Shown here in pieces: positions 1-7,222 of a stretch of DNA of 13,543 bases. The position numbers and the translations under genes are program-made. Location of the stretch: assembly GCA_002315765.1 (NCBI GenBank), contig DCIE01000056.1, forward strand, positions 1-13,543. Reading direction: 5' to 3'. Source of the stretch: Ruminococcaceae bacterium UBA1734. GTDB taxonomy: Bacteria; Bacillota; Clostridia; Oscillospirales; Acutalibacteraceae. Positions within the stretch are counted from its first letter, which is position 1. Every line of letters starts with the position of its first letter. The notes beneath the pieces were generated by a model, which saw nothing but the letters and a program-made list of their open reading frames with translations, was not told the origin of the DNA and did no database searches.

Positions 1-49
1 CCTTCTCCAACCGGAGAAGGCTTTGGAAATGTGAGTTTTATTCAAAATC
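1..49. repeat. 3' part of a dispersed GC-rich repeat (copy 1)
   Basis: The window opens inside a repeat. Positions 1-20 form a perfect hairpin (8-bp arms CCTTCTCC / GGAGAAGG, loop AACC). Positions 7-25 are identical to 13261-13279, and the next 20 bases match 13280-13299 at 17 of 20. Both copies have the same orientation and each sits upstream of a promoter. Repeats ending in this kind of GGAGAAGGCTTT hairpin are, from memory, common between genes in Oscillospiraceae genomes. The 5' end lies outside the window. Confidence 0.75.
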
Positions 50-107
50 CCGCAAAAGATGATGGTGATATGGCTGACAGGTAAAAAATGGGATTGTCTT
101 ACAACAC

Positions 108-136
108 TTGACAAACATTAAAAAAGGTGGTAATAT
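108..136 (+). promoter_or_regulatory. Sigma-A promoter of the thiamine operon
   Basis: A consensus -35 TTGACA (108-113) is separated by 17 bases from a near-consensus -10 TAATAT (131-136). Transcription would start near 143, just before the TPP aptamer, so the riboswitch is transcribed from here. Confidence 0.85.
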
Positions 137-149
137 ACTAAAAAATGAA

Positions 150-242
150 TAAGGGAGCTGAATTAAGTTCGGCTGAGAGGAAGTTGCTTTTGCTATGCTT
201 CGACCTATAACCTGATGCGGATAATGCCGCCGTAGGAGAATA
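150..242 (+). promoter_or_regulatory. TPP riboswitch (THI-box) aptamer
   Basis: The conserved THI-box blocks are all present in order: GGCTGAGAGG (171-180), the ACC-TATAACCTGATG block starting near 203, GGATAATGCC, and CGTAGGAGAA (231-240). A short P3 hairpin forms from CTGAA/TTCGG, and P5 forms from GCGG/CCGC around the ATAATG loop. The element binds thiamine pyrophosphate. Placed between the promoter and a terminator hairpin ahead of thiT, it is expected to stop transcription of the uptake/activation genes when TPP is plentiful. I could not see a convincing P1 helix, so the exact outer boundaries are approximate. Confidence 0.95.
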
Positions 243-251
243 GAATCTTCG

Positions 252-280
252 TCGTAAGCATTATTGCTTACGATTTTTTT
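252..280 (+). terminator. Riboswitch expression-platform terminator
   Basis: Perfect 9-bp stem TCGTAAGCA (252-260) / TGCTTACGA (265-273) with a TTAT loop, followed directly by a run of seven T. It lies between the TPP aptamer and thiT. The 5' arm can also pair, with one bulged base, with TGCTTCGA at 196-203 inside the aptamer, which offers an antiterminator for the ligand-free state. Confidence 0.9.
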
Positions 281-307
281 ATTTTCCGCAAAGAAAGGAA
301 GAAACTT

Positions 308-850
308 ATGAAAAAAAGTATTGAAAAAATTTGTGTAACTGCGATTATGATTGCAATATCCTCGGTTTTAAGTATGATTAAAATCCCTATGGGACCTCTC
401 GGCGGTTCCATAACCTTACTGTCAATGGTTCCGGTATCGCTAATAGGTATTTGGTATGGCTTCGGCTATGCGATTTTGCCTTGTGTTATGTACGGCGGAA
501 TACAAATGTTTTTAGACGGCTTTTTCGGTTGGGGATTAACACCTGCGGTATTGATTGGCAGTATGTTTCTTGATTATTTATTGGCTTTCGGATGTATCAG
601 TTTTTCCGGTGTACTGAGAAAAATAAAAAACGGTCGTGTTTTAGGCGTTGTTTTAGCCTGTGTTTTGAGATTTGTTTGTCATTTTATTTCAGGTATAATT
701 TTGTTCAGAAGTTTTGAAGTGTTTAATAATCCTTGGATTTGGTCTATTTGTTACAACGGCAGTTTTATGCTACCTGAACTAATTATTACTACCATAGGAA
801 TACTTGCTCTTGATAAAACCGGAATAATTGATAGGATGATAAAACCGTAA
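308..850 (+). CDS. thiT: Energy-coupled thiamine transporter ThiT (ECF S component)
   Basis: This 180-residue, very hydrophobic protein with about six predicted membrane spans has the size and motif order of ThiT/YuaJ. Recognisable blocks are GGSIT in the first extracellular-loop region (32-36), LDYLLAF (88-94), RFVCHFISG (121-129) and YNGSFMLPE (149-157); residues in the last three regions line the thiamine pocket in characterised ThiT proteins. ThiT binds thiamine with high affinity in the membrane and works with a shared ECF energising module (two ATPases plus EcfT), which is not in this window and must be encoded elsewhere. The start follows a GGAAG ribosome binding site. Its stop overlaps the next start by one base (TAATG), so the two genes are translationally coupled. 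Expression is expected to fall when TPP binds the upstream riboswitch. Confidence 0.95.
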   Translation: MKKSIEKICVTAIMIAISSVLSMIKIPMGPLGGSITLLSMVPVSLIGIWYGFGYAILPCVMYGGIQMFLDGFFGWGLTPAVLIGSMFLDYLLAFGCISFSGVLRKIKNGRVLGVVLACVLRFVCHFISGIILFRSFEVFNNPWIWSICYNGSFMLPELIITTIGILALDKTGIIDRMIKP

Positions 851-1464
851 TGAATACTTGTTATATTTTCGGGGCACTTGATTTGGAAAGTCTTGCTTAT
901 CTGCCTGATGATAAGGACTATATAATTGCCGCAGATAAAGGTGTTAAAATCGCAGAAAAGTTTTCAATTAATCCCAATGTTATTATCGGAGATTTTGATT
1001 CATTAGGGGAAATACCAAACAGAGAAAATGTTAAAATTCTTCCTGTAAAAAAAGACGATACGGATGTGGGATATTGCATAAAGTACGCTATGGGTTTAGG
1101 GTACAAAGACTTTGTTATTTACGGTTGCATCGGCGGATTAGTAGACCATACGGTTGCAAATTTACAACTTGCCGTATTTTGTGCCGAAAATAACTGTAAG
1201 GTAGTTTTTGTAGGAGAAAACTCCTATATCACGGCAATTAAAAACAGCAGTATAAGTATAAACAACGGAAAGGGAAGAGTATCGATTTTTTGTGCCGGTG
1301 ATGTTGCAAAGGGTGTTACATTGTCGGGGCTTGAATATCCGCTTTTCGATGCTACGATTACAAAAGATTTTCCAATTGGAGTCAGTAATAAGTTTATTAA
1401 TGACACAGCAACAATTTCTGTTAAAGAAGGAACACTTTTAATCATAAGCAGTTCAATATTATAA
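850..1464 (+). CDS. thiN: Thiamine pyrophosphokinase
   Basis: The enzyme transfers pyrophosphate from ATP to thiamine, giving TPP in the cytoplasm. At 204 residues it is the usual bacterial length. Diagnostic motifs are AADKG (27-31), the acidic GDFDS metal/substrate motif (47-51), KKDDTD (67-72) and GGLVDHTVANLQL (95-107), followed by the beta-rich C-terminal thiamine-binding domain. It starts on the last base of the thiT stop codon, so imported thiamine can be activated by its operon partner. The gene's product, TPP, is the ligand of the riboswitch that controls the operon, which closes a feedback loop. No thiamine biosynthesis gene (thiC, thiE, thiD) is present here, so the operon represents salvage. 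Confidence 0.95.
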   Translation: MNTCYIFGALDLESLAYLPDDKDYIIAADKGVKIAEKFSINPNVIIGDFDSLGEIPNRENVKILPVKKDDTDVGYCIKYAMGLGYKDFVIYGCIGGLVDHTVANLQLAVFCAENNCKVVFVGENSYITAIKNSSISINNGKGRVSIFCAGDVAKGVTLSGLEYPLFDATITKDFPIGVSNKFINDTATISVKEGTLLIISSSIL

Positions 1465-1470
1465 AAAAAT

Positions 1471-1498
1471 TAGTATTCGTAACGAATACTATTTTTTT
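1471..1498. terminator. Bidirectional intrinsic terminator
   Basis: Perfect 9-bp stem TAGTATTCG / CGAATACTA with a TAA loop, flanked by an A run on the left (1463-1469) and seven T on the right (1492-1498). It can terminate both the thiamine operon and the convergent murA-hydrolase-rlmH operon. On the minus strand it overlaps the rlmH stop codon region (1497-1499). Confidence 0.9.
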
Positions 1499-1976
1499 AT
1501 TTATGATATGTTGAACCCTCAATGATTTTAAAACTGCGATATATTTGTTCTTCCAGCATTATTCTGAATAATTGATGTGGAAATGTCATTTTAGAAAGAG
1601 ATAGTTTTAAATCGGAAATTTGCTTAATCCTTTCGGAAAGACCGTAGGAACTTCCGATAATGAATACAAAATTCCTTCCTGAATTAATAAGTGAAGAAAT
1701 GGTAATTGACAATTCTTCGCTTGATTTTGAAACACCCTCAACGCAAAGAGCAGTAATATGGGAGTTTTTAGGTATCCTTTTTTCGATTTCATTTGCTTCT
1801 TGTTCTAATGCCGAATCAATTTGTGATTTTGAAGGATTTTCCGGTAAAGAGCAGGGTGATAATTCAATGATTTGAAAATCGCAAAAGCGGGACAACCTTT
1901 TTTCATATTCTATTGAGGCATCTTTTAAGTATTTCTCTTTAAGTTTACCAAGACAAATAATCTTAACTTTAATCAT
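1497..1976 (-). CDS. rlmH: 23S rRNA (pseudouridine(1915)-N(3))-methyltransferase RlmH
   Basis: RlmH is a small SPOUT-class methyltransferase that uses SAM to methylate pseudouridine 1915 in helix 69 of 23S rRNA on assembled 70S ribosomes. The protein is 159 residues, the family norm. It starts MIKVKIICLGKLK, carries the SAM-knot signature FIIGSSYGL (105-113), the conserved LSLSKMTFPHQL (125-136), and ends with the typical GSTYHK tail. The family motif is usually IGGS; here the second glycine is serine (IGSS), a mild deviation. It is the last gene of the minus-strand operon, and its ATG overlaps the upstream hydrolase stop by four bases (ATGA), which implies coupling. Confidence 0.96.
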   Translation of the reverse strand: MIKVKIICLGKLKEKYLKDASIEYEKRLSRFCDFQIIELSPCSLPENPSKSQIDSALEQEANEIEKRIPKNSHITALCVEGVSKSSEELSITISSLINSGRNFVFIIGSSYGLSERIKQISDLKLSLSKMTFPHQLFRIMLEEQIYRSFKIIEGSTYHK

Positions 1977-2761
1977 AATGTTAAAACCTCATTGTTGTTG
2001 GGTTTTGCTGCGTAGAGTATGTAGTCAAAATTTTCTTTTGCACCGGCAACCGAAAGTGAATTAACAGCAGTTGTTGTGGCAAGTAACGGGGTATTATTGT
2101 TTTGACTTAAATGCCCTAAAATAATCCTGTTTGTGCCGCTTTGTAATAATTGGGGTAGAAATTCGGCACAGGCATTATTGGACAAATGTCCCTTTTCGGA
2201 TAAAATTCTCATTTTGAGATACGGAGGATAAAAACCGTTTCTTAACATATTAATGTCATGGTTGGATTCAATCACAACGGCACTTGAGCCTAATAGTGCT
2301 GTTTTTGCTTCGTTTGTAAGAATGCCGGTGTCGGTACAAACCGAGAATTTTTTATCTTTATCAACAAAAACAGAATATCCGCTTGAGCCTACGCAGTCAT
2401 GACTTGTGGGAAACCGGCTTATTATCATATCGTTGATTTCAATTTCATATTCATTGGCAAGAATGATATCGGCTGTGCTCGGAATGACAGCGGCATTAAT
2501 TAGAGTATCAAGTGTTTGTTTTGATGCGATAACCGGAATGTTATTATTTTTCAGCAACATTTTAAGACCGTTAATATGGTCGGAATGTTCGTGGGTAATT
2601 GCAACCGCTTTAATGTGGGAAATATCGGCGTTAATATTATTAAGTGCAGATAATAACTGTTTATACGAACAGCCTACATCAACAAGTACCGCACCGCTTG
2701 AACCGGAAATAATGGTACAGTTGGATTTTGAACCGCTGAAAAGCGGACAAATTCTTGACAT
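1973..2761 (-). CDS. YycJ/WalJ-like metallo-beta-lactamase-fold hydrolase
   Basis: 262-residue metallo-beta-lactamase-fold protein. The metal-binding motif H57-x-H59-x-D61-H62 sits in THEHSDH, with further likely ligands H121, D144 (CTDTG) and H217 (LGHLSQNN). The N-terminal SGSKSN block is typical of the YycJ/WalJ/VicX family, proteins that in Bacilli lie beside the WalRK two-component genes and have been linked to cell-wall and DNA-repair phenotypes. Here there is no walRK; the gene lies between murA and rlmH, an order I recall from other Clostridia. The ATG has an AGGAG site about 10 bases upstream. The substrate is not known from sequence, so I leave the symbol blank. Confidence 0.9.
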   Translation of the reverse strand: MSRICPLFSGSKSNCTIISGSSGAVLVDVGCSYKQLLSALNNINADISHIKAVAITHEHSDHINGLKMLLKNNNIPVIASKQTLDTLINAAVIPSTADIILANEYEIEINDMIISRFPTSHDCVGSSGYSVFVDKDKKFSVCTDTGILTNEAKTALLGSSAVVIESNHDINMLRNGFYPPYLKMRILSEKGHLSNNACAEFLPQLLQSGTNRIILGHLSQNNNTPLLATTTAVNSLSVAGAKENFDYILYAAKPNNNEVLTL

Positions 2762-2787
2762 ACTGATTATTCTCCTATCATAAAATA

Positions 2788-2813
2788 TTAGTGTGGCAAA
2801 TATGCCACACTAA
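2788..2813 (-). terminator. Intercistronic perfect hairpin after murA (weak terminator or processing stem)
   Basis: An 11-bp perfect inverted repeat (TTAGTGTGGCA / TGCCACACTAA) with a 4-base loop begins four bases after the murA stop and ends about 27 bases before the hydrolase ATG. On the minus strand the following sequence is TAATATTTTATG, a poor interrupted T tract. I read it as a partial terminator or an mRNA-stabilising stem that lowers downstream expression relative to murA, not a complete stop. Confidence 0.6.
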
Positions 2814-2816
2814 TTA

Positions 2817-4103
2817 CTAAGCTTCTTTAATTATTCTAAATTCAGAGTGGTCGTCAATACGCTTAATGTCAGCGCCAAGCTCCGCAAACTTTTCCGCAAG
2901 ATTTTCATAGCCACGGTCTATATGTTCAATATCTTCCACAGTTGTTGTACCGTCAGCCATAAGTCCGGCTATAATCATAGCCGCACCTGCACGCAAATCA
3001 ACGGCTTTAACAGGAGCAGGTTTTAAACCCTCAACTCCCGAAATGATGGCAGTTTTACCATCAACAACGATGTCGGCACCCATTAATGTCAACTGGTCCA
3101 CATATCTAAATCTACTATCCCACACACCTTCGGTAATAACCGAAGTACCATCGGCAATTGCTAAATATGTTGCAATTTGAGGTTGCATATCAGTGGGAAA
3201 TCCGGGATGAGGCATAGTTTTAATCTTGCAACCCTTAGGTCTTCTATCCATTTTAACACGAACAGCCTCATCATATTCGGTAACCTGCGCACCGGTTTCG
3301 GTAAGTTTGGCAATAATTGACTCAAGATGCTTAGGGATAACATTGTTTATAATTACATCACCGCCGGTAGCAGCAGCGGCAACCATATAAGTCCCTGCCT
3401 CAATTTGGTCGGGAATAATGCTGTAATTAGTGCTGTGAAGGTGATTGACACCTCTGATTTTTATTACTCCCGTACCGGCACCCATAATATCAGCACCCAT
3501 AGAGTTTAAGAAATTTGCAAGGTCGACAATATGAGGTTCTTTAGCGGCGTTTTCAATTACGGTAAGTCCCGGCGCTTTTGTTGCGGCAAGCATTATATTA
3601 ATTGTAGCACCTACTGAAACTACATCAAGGTAAATCGAACAGCCTGAAAGAGAAGGTGCTTTTGCTTCAACCATTCCGTTTTCAATGGTTACTTTTGCAC
3701 CTAATGCTTCAAATCCTTTGATATGTTGGTCAATAGGTCTAACGCCGAAATCACATCCTCCCGGAGGAGCAACTCGGGCCTTGTTGTGTCTGCCGAGTAA
3801 AGCACCTAAAAAATAACTTGATGCTCTCATACCCTCGGCGATACTTTTTGAAACAACAAAAGCATTGGCATGTGTCGGGTCAATGCTAACGGTTGATTTA
3901 TTAATATATGAAATATCAGCGCCAAGATATTCCAAAGCGCGAAGTATTAAAGTAACATCAGATATTTCGGGTAGATTTTCTATTACGCAGGGTTCATCGC
4001 AAAGTAACACAGCCGGAAGAATGGCCACAGCGGCATTTTTTGCTCCACCGATGCGAACGGTTCCTTTAAGAGGTTTACCACCCTTAATTACAAATTTATC
4101 CAA
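2817..4103 (-). CDS. murA: UDP-N-acetylglucosamine 1-carboxyvinyltransferase (MurA)
   Basis: MurA catalyses the first committed step of peptidoglycan synthesis, transferring enolpyruvate from PEP to UDP-GlcNAc in the cytoplasm. Visible active-site features are K22-N23 in GGAKNAA, the catalytic cysteine C117 in PPGGCDFGVRPID (the fosfomycin target, C115 in E. coli), and the HPGFPTDMQPQ aspartate motif. I place the start at a TTG (4103-4101), giving 428 residues beginning MDKFVIKGG, because GGAAG lies 7 bases upstream and the protein then begins as MurA proteins usually do. The longer frame also opens with TTG, at 4121, but has no visible ribosome binding site and adds six non-conserved residues. 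The carboxyvinyl-domain region that usually reads ENRFMHV reads DSRFRYV here. First gene of the operon with the hydrolase and rlmH. Confidence 0.96.
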   Translation of the reverse strand: MDKFVIKGGKPLKGTVRIGGAKNAAVAILPAVLLCDEPCVIENLPEISDVTLILRALEYLGADISYINKSTVSIDPTHANAFVVSKSIAEGMRASSYFLGALLGRHNKARVAPPGGCDFGVRPIDQHIKGFEALGAKVTIENGMVEAKAPSLSGCSIYLDVVSVGATINIMLAATKAPGLTVIENAAKEPHIVDLANFLNSMGADIMGAGTGVIKIRGVNHLHSTNYSIIPDQIEAGTYMVAAAATGGDVIINNVIPKHLESIIAKLTETGAQVTEYDEAVRVKMDRRPKGCKIKTMPHPGFPTDMQPQIATYLAIADGTSVITEGVWDSRFRYVDQLTLMGADIVVDGKTAIISGVEGLKPAPVKAVDLRAGAAMIIAGLMADGTTTVEDIEHIDRGYENLAEKFAELGADIKRIDDHSEFRIIKEA

Positions 4104-4165
4104 AAAAGCACTTCCGTTCAAAGAGTGATTTAAAATATAAAACTATTATTTCACAAAACAAAAAT

Positions 4166-4194
4166 ATTATATATTAAATATTAAAATAAGTCAA
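4166..4194 (-). promoter_or_regulatory. Sigma-A promoter for murA operon
   Basis: On the minus strand, TTGACT (4194-4189) and a perfect TATAAT (4171-4166) are separated by 17 bases. Transcription would begin near 4160, leaving a leader of about 55 bases before the murA TTG start. Confidence 0.8.
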
Positions 4195-4224
4195 TAGCAA
4201 TAAGTTAATGGTTCTAAATCATTT

Positions 4225-5049
4225 TTAATGAGGCAAAATGTTTTTGCTGCCGGAATTTCTGTGATGATGTGATAAATTACCATTGCTGAAATATCGGAAT
4301 AGGAAAGTAATAATGAATATAGCATTTATCAAGTAAATAAAAGATGTGAGTAAATCGTTGTGTAGCGGCATATCGGTTCTAACCGCAGAGAGTATGTGGG
4401 ATACCGCAAAAATAACACTGAATTCCGTTGCGATAATTCCTGTTGAAAGTATGTATTTATGAAGATTGGCCGACTTAATTTTAAAACATAATTTAGCAAA
4501 GTACAATGAAAACAGTGCGGTTGAAGCATTGGCTAAAATCAGGTAAGCATTTTCGGCAATCAACTGCATTTTAGAAATTTGAATATAATTATAAACTAAA
4601 TTAACTATCCAATATACTAAAGGAATTACAGATAAATAGTTTGAAAAACTAATTACTAAAAATCCATTTAAACCGTAAATAATAAAGAAAAAAGCACAAA
4701 TAAAATTAATAACAATAGGCAATATTTCCGTACTTTCTTCATTAATAATGAGTGTGATACCGTCTACCGATTTAAAAATCATAAATATGGCAAAGACAAA
4801 TGACATAAAAGATAATTTCATATCCACATCGGGGTGTTTTAGCGGACAGCGTCTGACAAGCAAAGAAAATAATCCCACTAAAATAATGAAAGCACAAAGC
4901 ATTAAAGAAAAGAATATTGAAAATTTTTCTTTTTCAATAAGGAAAAAACCGGTTGTAAAATCAACAAGATTGGTAAACTGATATACCACAGCCAACGCCG
5001 TTAATATTGTTGTGGTGATAAAAGTACTCATAATAAATTTGAATTTCAT
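4225..5049 (-). CDS. Multi-pass integral membrane protein, unknown function
   Basis: I do not recognise this family. The 274-residue product (ATG at 5049, preceded by a GGTG ribosome binding site; a GTG at 5058 would add three residues) shows seven or eight hydrophobic segments, roughly at 8-26, 43-64, 80-95, 106-130, 134-152, 163-185, 196-214 and 226-248. A basic linker RRCPLKHPD follows the second segment, and the C-terminus is short, polar and His-rich (SHHHRNSG). There is no transporter, kinase or protease motif. It faces the SpoIID-domain gene head to head with only 39 bases between the start codons, so the two probably share a regulatory region; that arrangement hints at an envelope or sporulation role but proves nothing. 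No terminator is obvious after it. Confidence 0.7.
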   Translation of the reverse strand: MKFKFIMSTFITTTILTALAVVYQFTNLVDFTTGFFLIEKEKFSIFFSLMLCAFIILVGLFSLLVRRCPLKHPDVDMKLSFMSFVFAIFMIFKSVDGITLIINEESTEILPIVINFICAFFFIIYGLNGFLVISFSNYLSVIPLVYWIVNLVYNYIQISKMQLIAENAYLILANASTALFSLYFAKLCFKIKSANLHKYILSTGIIATEFSVIFAVSHILSAVRTDMPLHNDLLTSFIYLINAIFIITFLFRYFSNGNLSHHHRNSGSKNILPH

Positions 5050-5088
5050 AATAGACACCGTCCAAAAAAAGTTTAAAAAGGAAAAGCG

Positions 5089-6027
5089 ATGAAAAATATA
5101 ATAATACCTTCAATTATTCTATTGTTTTGTATGACATTGTCGCCGCTGTTTGCTAAAAACACCAAAGACAACAAAGCAATAATACAAAACGCAAATCAAA
5201 CCGAAGAAAATAAAACAAACCCATTGATTGACAAATCTTATTTTTCGGTAAAAAGAACTAATAAAAATATAATAGAAAAAATATCCGAAAAAGACTATAT
5301 AATCGGTTGCATAAGCGGTGAGATACCGACAACATATAATAAAGAAGCCATAAAAGCACAAGCTGTTGCATCATATACATTTGCCTGCAGAAAAAGAGAA
5401 AATTCCAAAAATGAATACGACATTACAGACGACTACACCATTGACCAATGCTTTTTTGACAAAAATGAACAAAAGGAAAAATGGGGAAATCAATATGAAA
5501 GCAAAATAAAAATCATCCAAAAAGCTGTTGATGAAGTGTTTGGAGAATATTTAGAATACGATGGCAAATATGCCTTGACGGTATATCATGCGATTTCACC
5601 CGGTAAAACTAATACATCAAAAGAAGTATGGGGAAGTGAAATATCTTATTTAACAACCGTGGATAGCAGTTGTGATAGGTTAAGTGAAAACTATAAAAAT
5701 GTAATTACAATAAGTAATGCAGAGTTTAAAGAAAAAATCAAAACAGATGAAAGTCCGAAGCTTGAAAAAACGGACAACGGTAGGGTTGAAAAGTTGATTT
5801 TCAAAAAGACTACCATATTAGGAACGGATTTTGCTAAATTATTTAATCTCAAATCCTGCAATTTCGATATATCAAAAGCAAAAGGAAATTTTGTCATCAC
5901 GACATACGGCTACGGACACGGTGTAGGTATGAGTCAAAACGGCGCAAATTGTATGGCGGAAAACGGGAGTAATTACGCCGAAATACTAAAACACTATTAC
6001 CCCGGATGTGTGATAAGAAAACAATAA
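5089..6027 (+). CDS. SpoIID/LytB-domain protein (putative peptidoglycan lytic transglycosylase)
   Basis: The 312-residue protein begins with a signal peptide or membrane anchor (hydrophobic 4-20, likely cleavage after PLFA, A22), then a polar linker, then the SpoIID domain. The domain shows ISGEIP followed by EAIKAQAVASYTFA; E78 matches the catalytic glutamate of SpoIID, which cleaves glycan strands stripped of stem peptides. Later come YHAISPGKT (166-174), where many relatives read SGG or SSG, and the C-terminal GYGHGVGMSQNGA (274-286). Classical SpoIID drives membrane migration during spore engulfment with SpoIIM and SpoIIP. Neither partner is nearby, so this may be SpoIID itself or a SpoIID-like amidase enhancer (LytB type). 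The start has an AAAAAGGAAAA site. It ends directly against the convergent antiporter stop codon. Confidence 0.88.
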   Translation: MKNIIIPSIILLFCMTLSPLFAKNTKDNKAIIQNANQTEENKTNPLIDKSYFSVKRTNKNIIEKISEKDYIIGCISGEIPTTYNKEAIKAQAVASYTFACRKRENSKNEYDITDDYTIDQCFFDKNEQKEKWGNQYESKIKIIQKAVDEVFGEYLEYDGKYALTVYHAISPGKTNTSKEVWGSEISYLTTVDSSCDRLSENYKNVITISNAEFKEKIKTDESPKLEKTDNGRVEKLIFKKTTILGTDFAKLFNLKSCNFDISKAKGNFVITTYGYGHGVGMSQNGANCMAENGSNYAEILKHYYPGCVIRKQ

Positions 6028-7194
6028 TTACAAATCCTTTTTGTAGGATAGTTTTAACAATACAGGAGTAATAAGCGCCGCAACAACCACACAAAGAACT
6101 ATTGCAGGTAGAATTGCACGGTCAATGTAACCGGCATCAATTCCCTTTTGGGCAACCATTAAAGCAACCTCACCGCGGGCAACCATTCCAACGCCTATTT
6201 TTGTCGAATCGGATAAATTCATTCCGCATAACTTGGCGGCAAATCCGCAACCGACAATCTTAGAAATAACCGCCGATAAAATCAAGAATACAGCAAAAAG
6301 CAAAACTTTAGGCGTAAGTCCGGAAATATCGGTTTTAAGTCCTATTCCCGCAAAGAATACCGGAGAAAACAACACATAGGATGCAACCGTTACCTTTTTG
6401 GCAATGTACTTTCTTGTATCTGTAAGATTACATAAGATAACACCGGCAAAATAAGCACCTGTAATATCGGCAACGCCAAATAATCTTTCAGCAAAAAAAG
6501 ACATTAAAAAGCAAAATGCCAAAGCCCATATAGAAAGCCTTCGGGTATTTGAATGGTTAATGGATAATCGTTTGAAAAATCTATAAACAACCAAACCGAT
6601 AACTAATGTAAATACGAAGAAAAGTAAAATTTTAATAATAACAATTCCGGGTTTAATTGTTGTGTTTCCGACACCGGATAAAACGCTTAAAACAACAATT
6701 CCTATTATATCATCAATAATAGCGGCTGACAATAGTGTGGCACCGACTTTTGTTTTGAGTTTTCCCATTTCGTTTAATGTTTCCACCGTTATACTAACAG
6801 AAGTAGCGGCAAAAACTACACCTACGAAGGCGGCTTTCATTAATGTCAGAAAACTTAAAGAACCTGCAAAAAAAATCAAATAAATGCCACCGCAAAATAA
6901 AATCGGAGTAAAAACACCTAAAACGGCAATTAAACAAGCAGCAGGACCGGTATGCTTAAGTTCATTAATATCGGTATCTAAACCTGCAATAAACATAAGC
7001 ATTATCACACCGATTTCGGCGGTTTTAATTAAAAAGTCGCTTTCCTCTAAAATGCCAAAGCATGAGGGACCTAAAAGTATTCCGGCCACAAGAGCACCTA
7101 CAACCTGAGGAAGATGTACCTTTGCGGTTATCAGTCCGAAAAGTTTTGTAAAAAGTAAAATAAGGGCAAGTGCCAATAAAAAAGTGTAATCCAA
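6028..7194 (-). CDS. CPA2-family cation:proton antiporter (membrane domain only)
   Basis: 388-residue monovalent cation:H+ antiporter of the CPA2 (KefB/NapA-like) group, expected to exchange Na+ or K+ for protons across the cytoplasmic membrane. It has about 12 to 13 hydrophobic segments, the conserved early LPQVVGALVAGILLGP, GLDTD (71-75), the discontinuous-helix region ATSVSIT (130-136), and paired ion-binding aspartates D161-D162 in IIDDIIG. It stops after the membrane domain, with no TrkA-N/RCK regulatory domain. The start is a TTG with a weak AGAAG site upstream, and the first residues match the family pattern. Only 28 bases separate it from the upstream DUF1846 gene, so co-transcription is likely. 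Its stop codon directly abuts that of the convergent SpoIID-like gene. Confidence 0.9.
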   Translation of the reverse strand: MDYTFLLALALILLFTKLFGLITAKVHLPQVVGALVAGILLGPSCFGILEESDFLIKTAEIGVIMLMFIAGLDTDINELKHTGPAACLIAVLGVFTPILFCGGIYLIFFAGSLSFLTLMKAAFVGVVFAATSVSITVETLNEMGKLKTKVGATLLSAAIIDDIIGIVVLSVLSGVGNTTIKPGIVIIKILLFFVFTLVIGLVVYRFFKRLSINHSNTRRLSIWALAFCFLMSFFAERLFGVADITGAYFAGVILCNLTDTRKYIAKKVTVASYVLFSPVFFAGIGLKTDISGLTPKVLLFAVFLILSAVISKIVGCGFAAKLCGMNLSDSTKIGVGMVARGEVALMVAQKGIDAGYIDRAILPAIVLCVVVAALITPVLLKLSYKKDL

Positions 7195-7222
7195 GAAAAA
7201 ATCTTCTTTCTGACATCAAAAA

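Noticed and set aside
2406..2783. 125-codon plus-strand frame opposite the metallo-hydrolase gene.
   Set aside because: It lies antisense to a well-supported gene with a complete metal-binding motif and has no ribosome binding site of its own.
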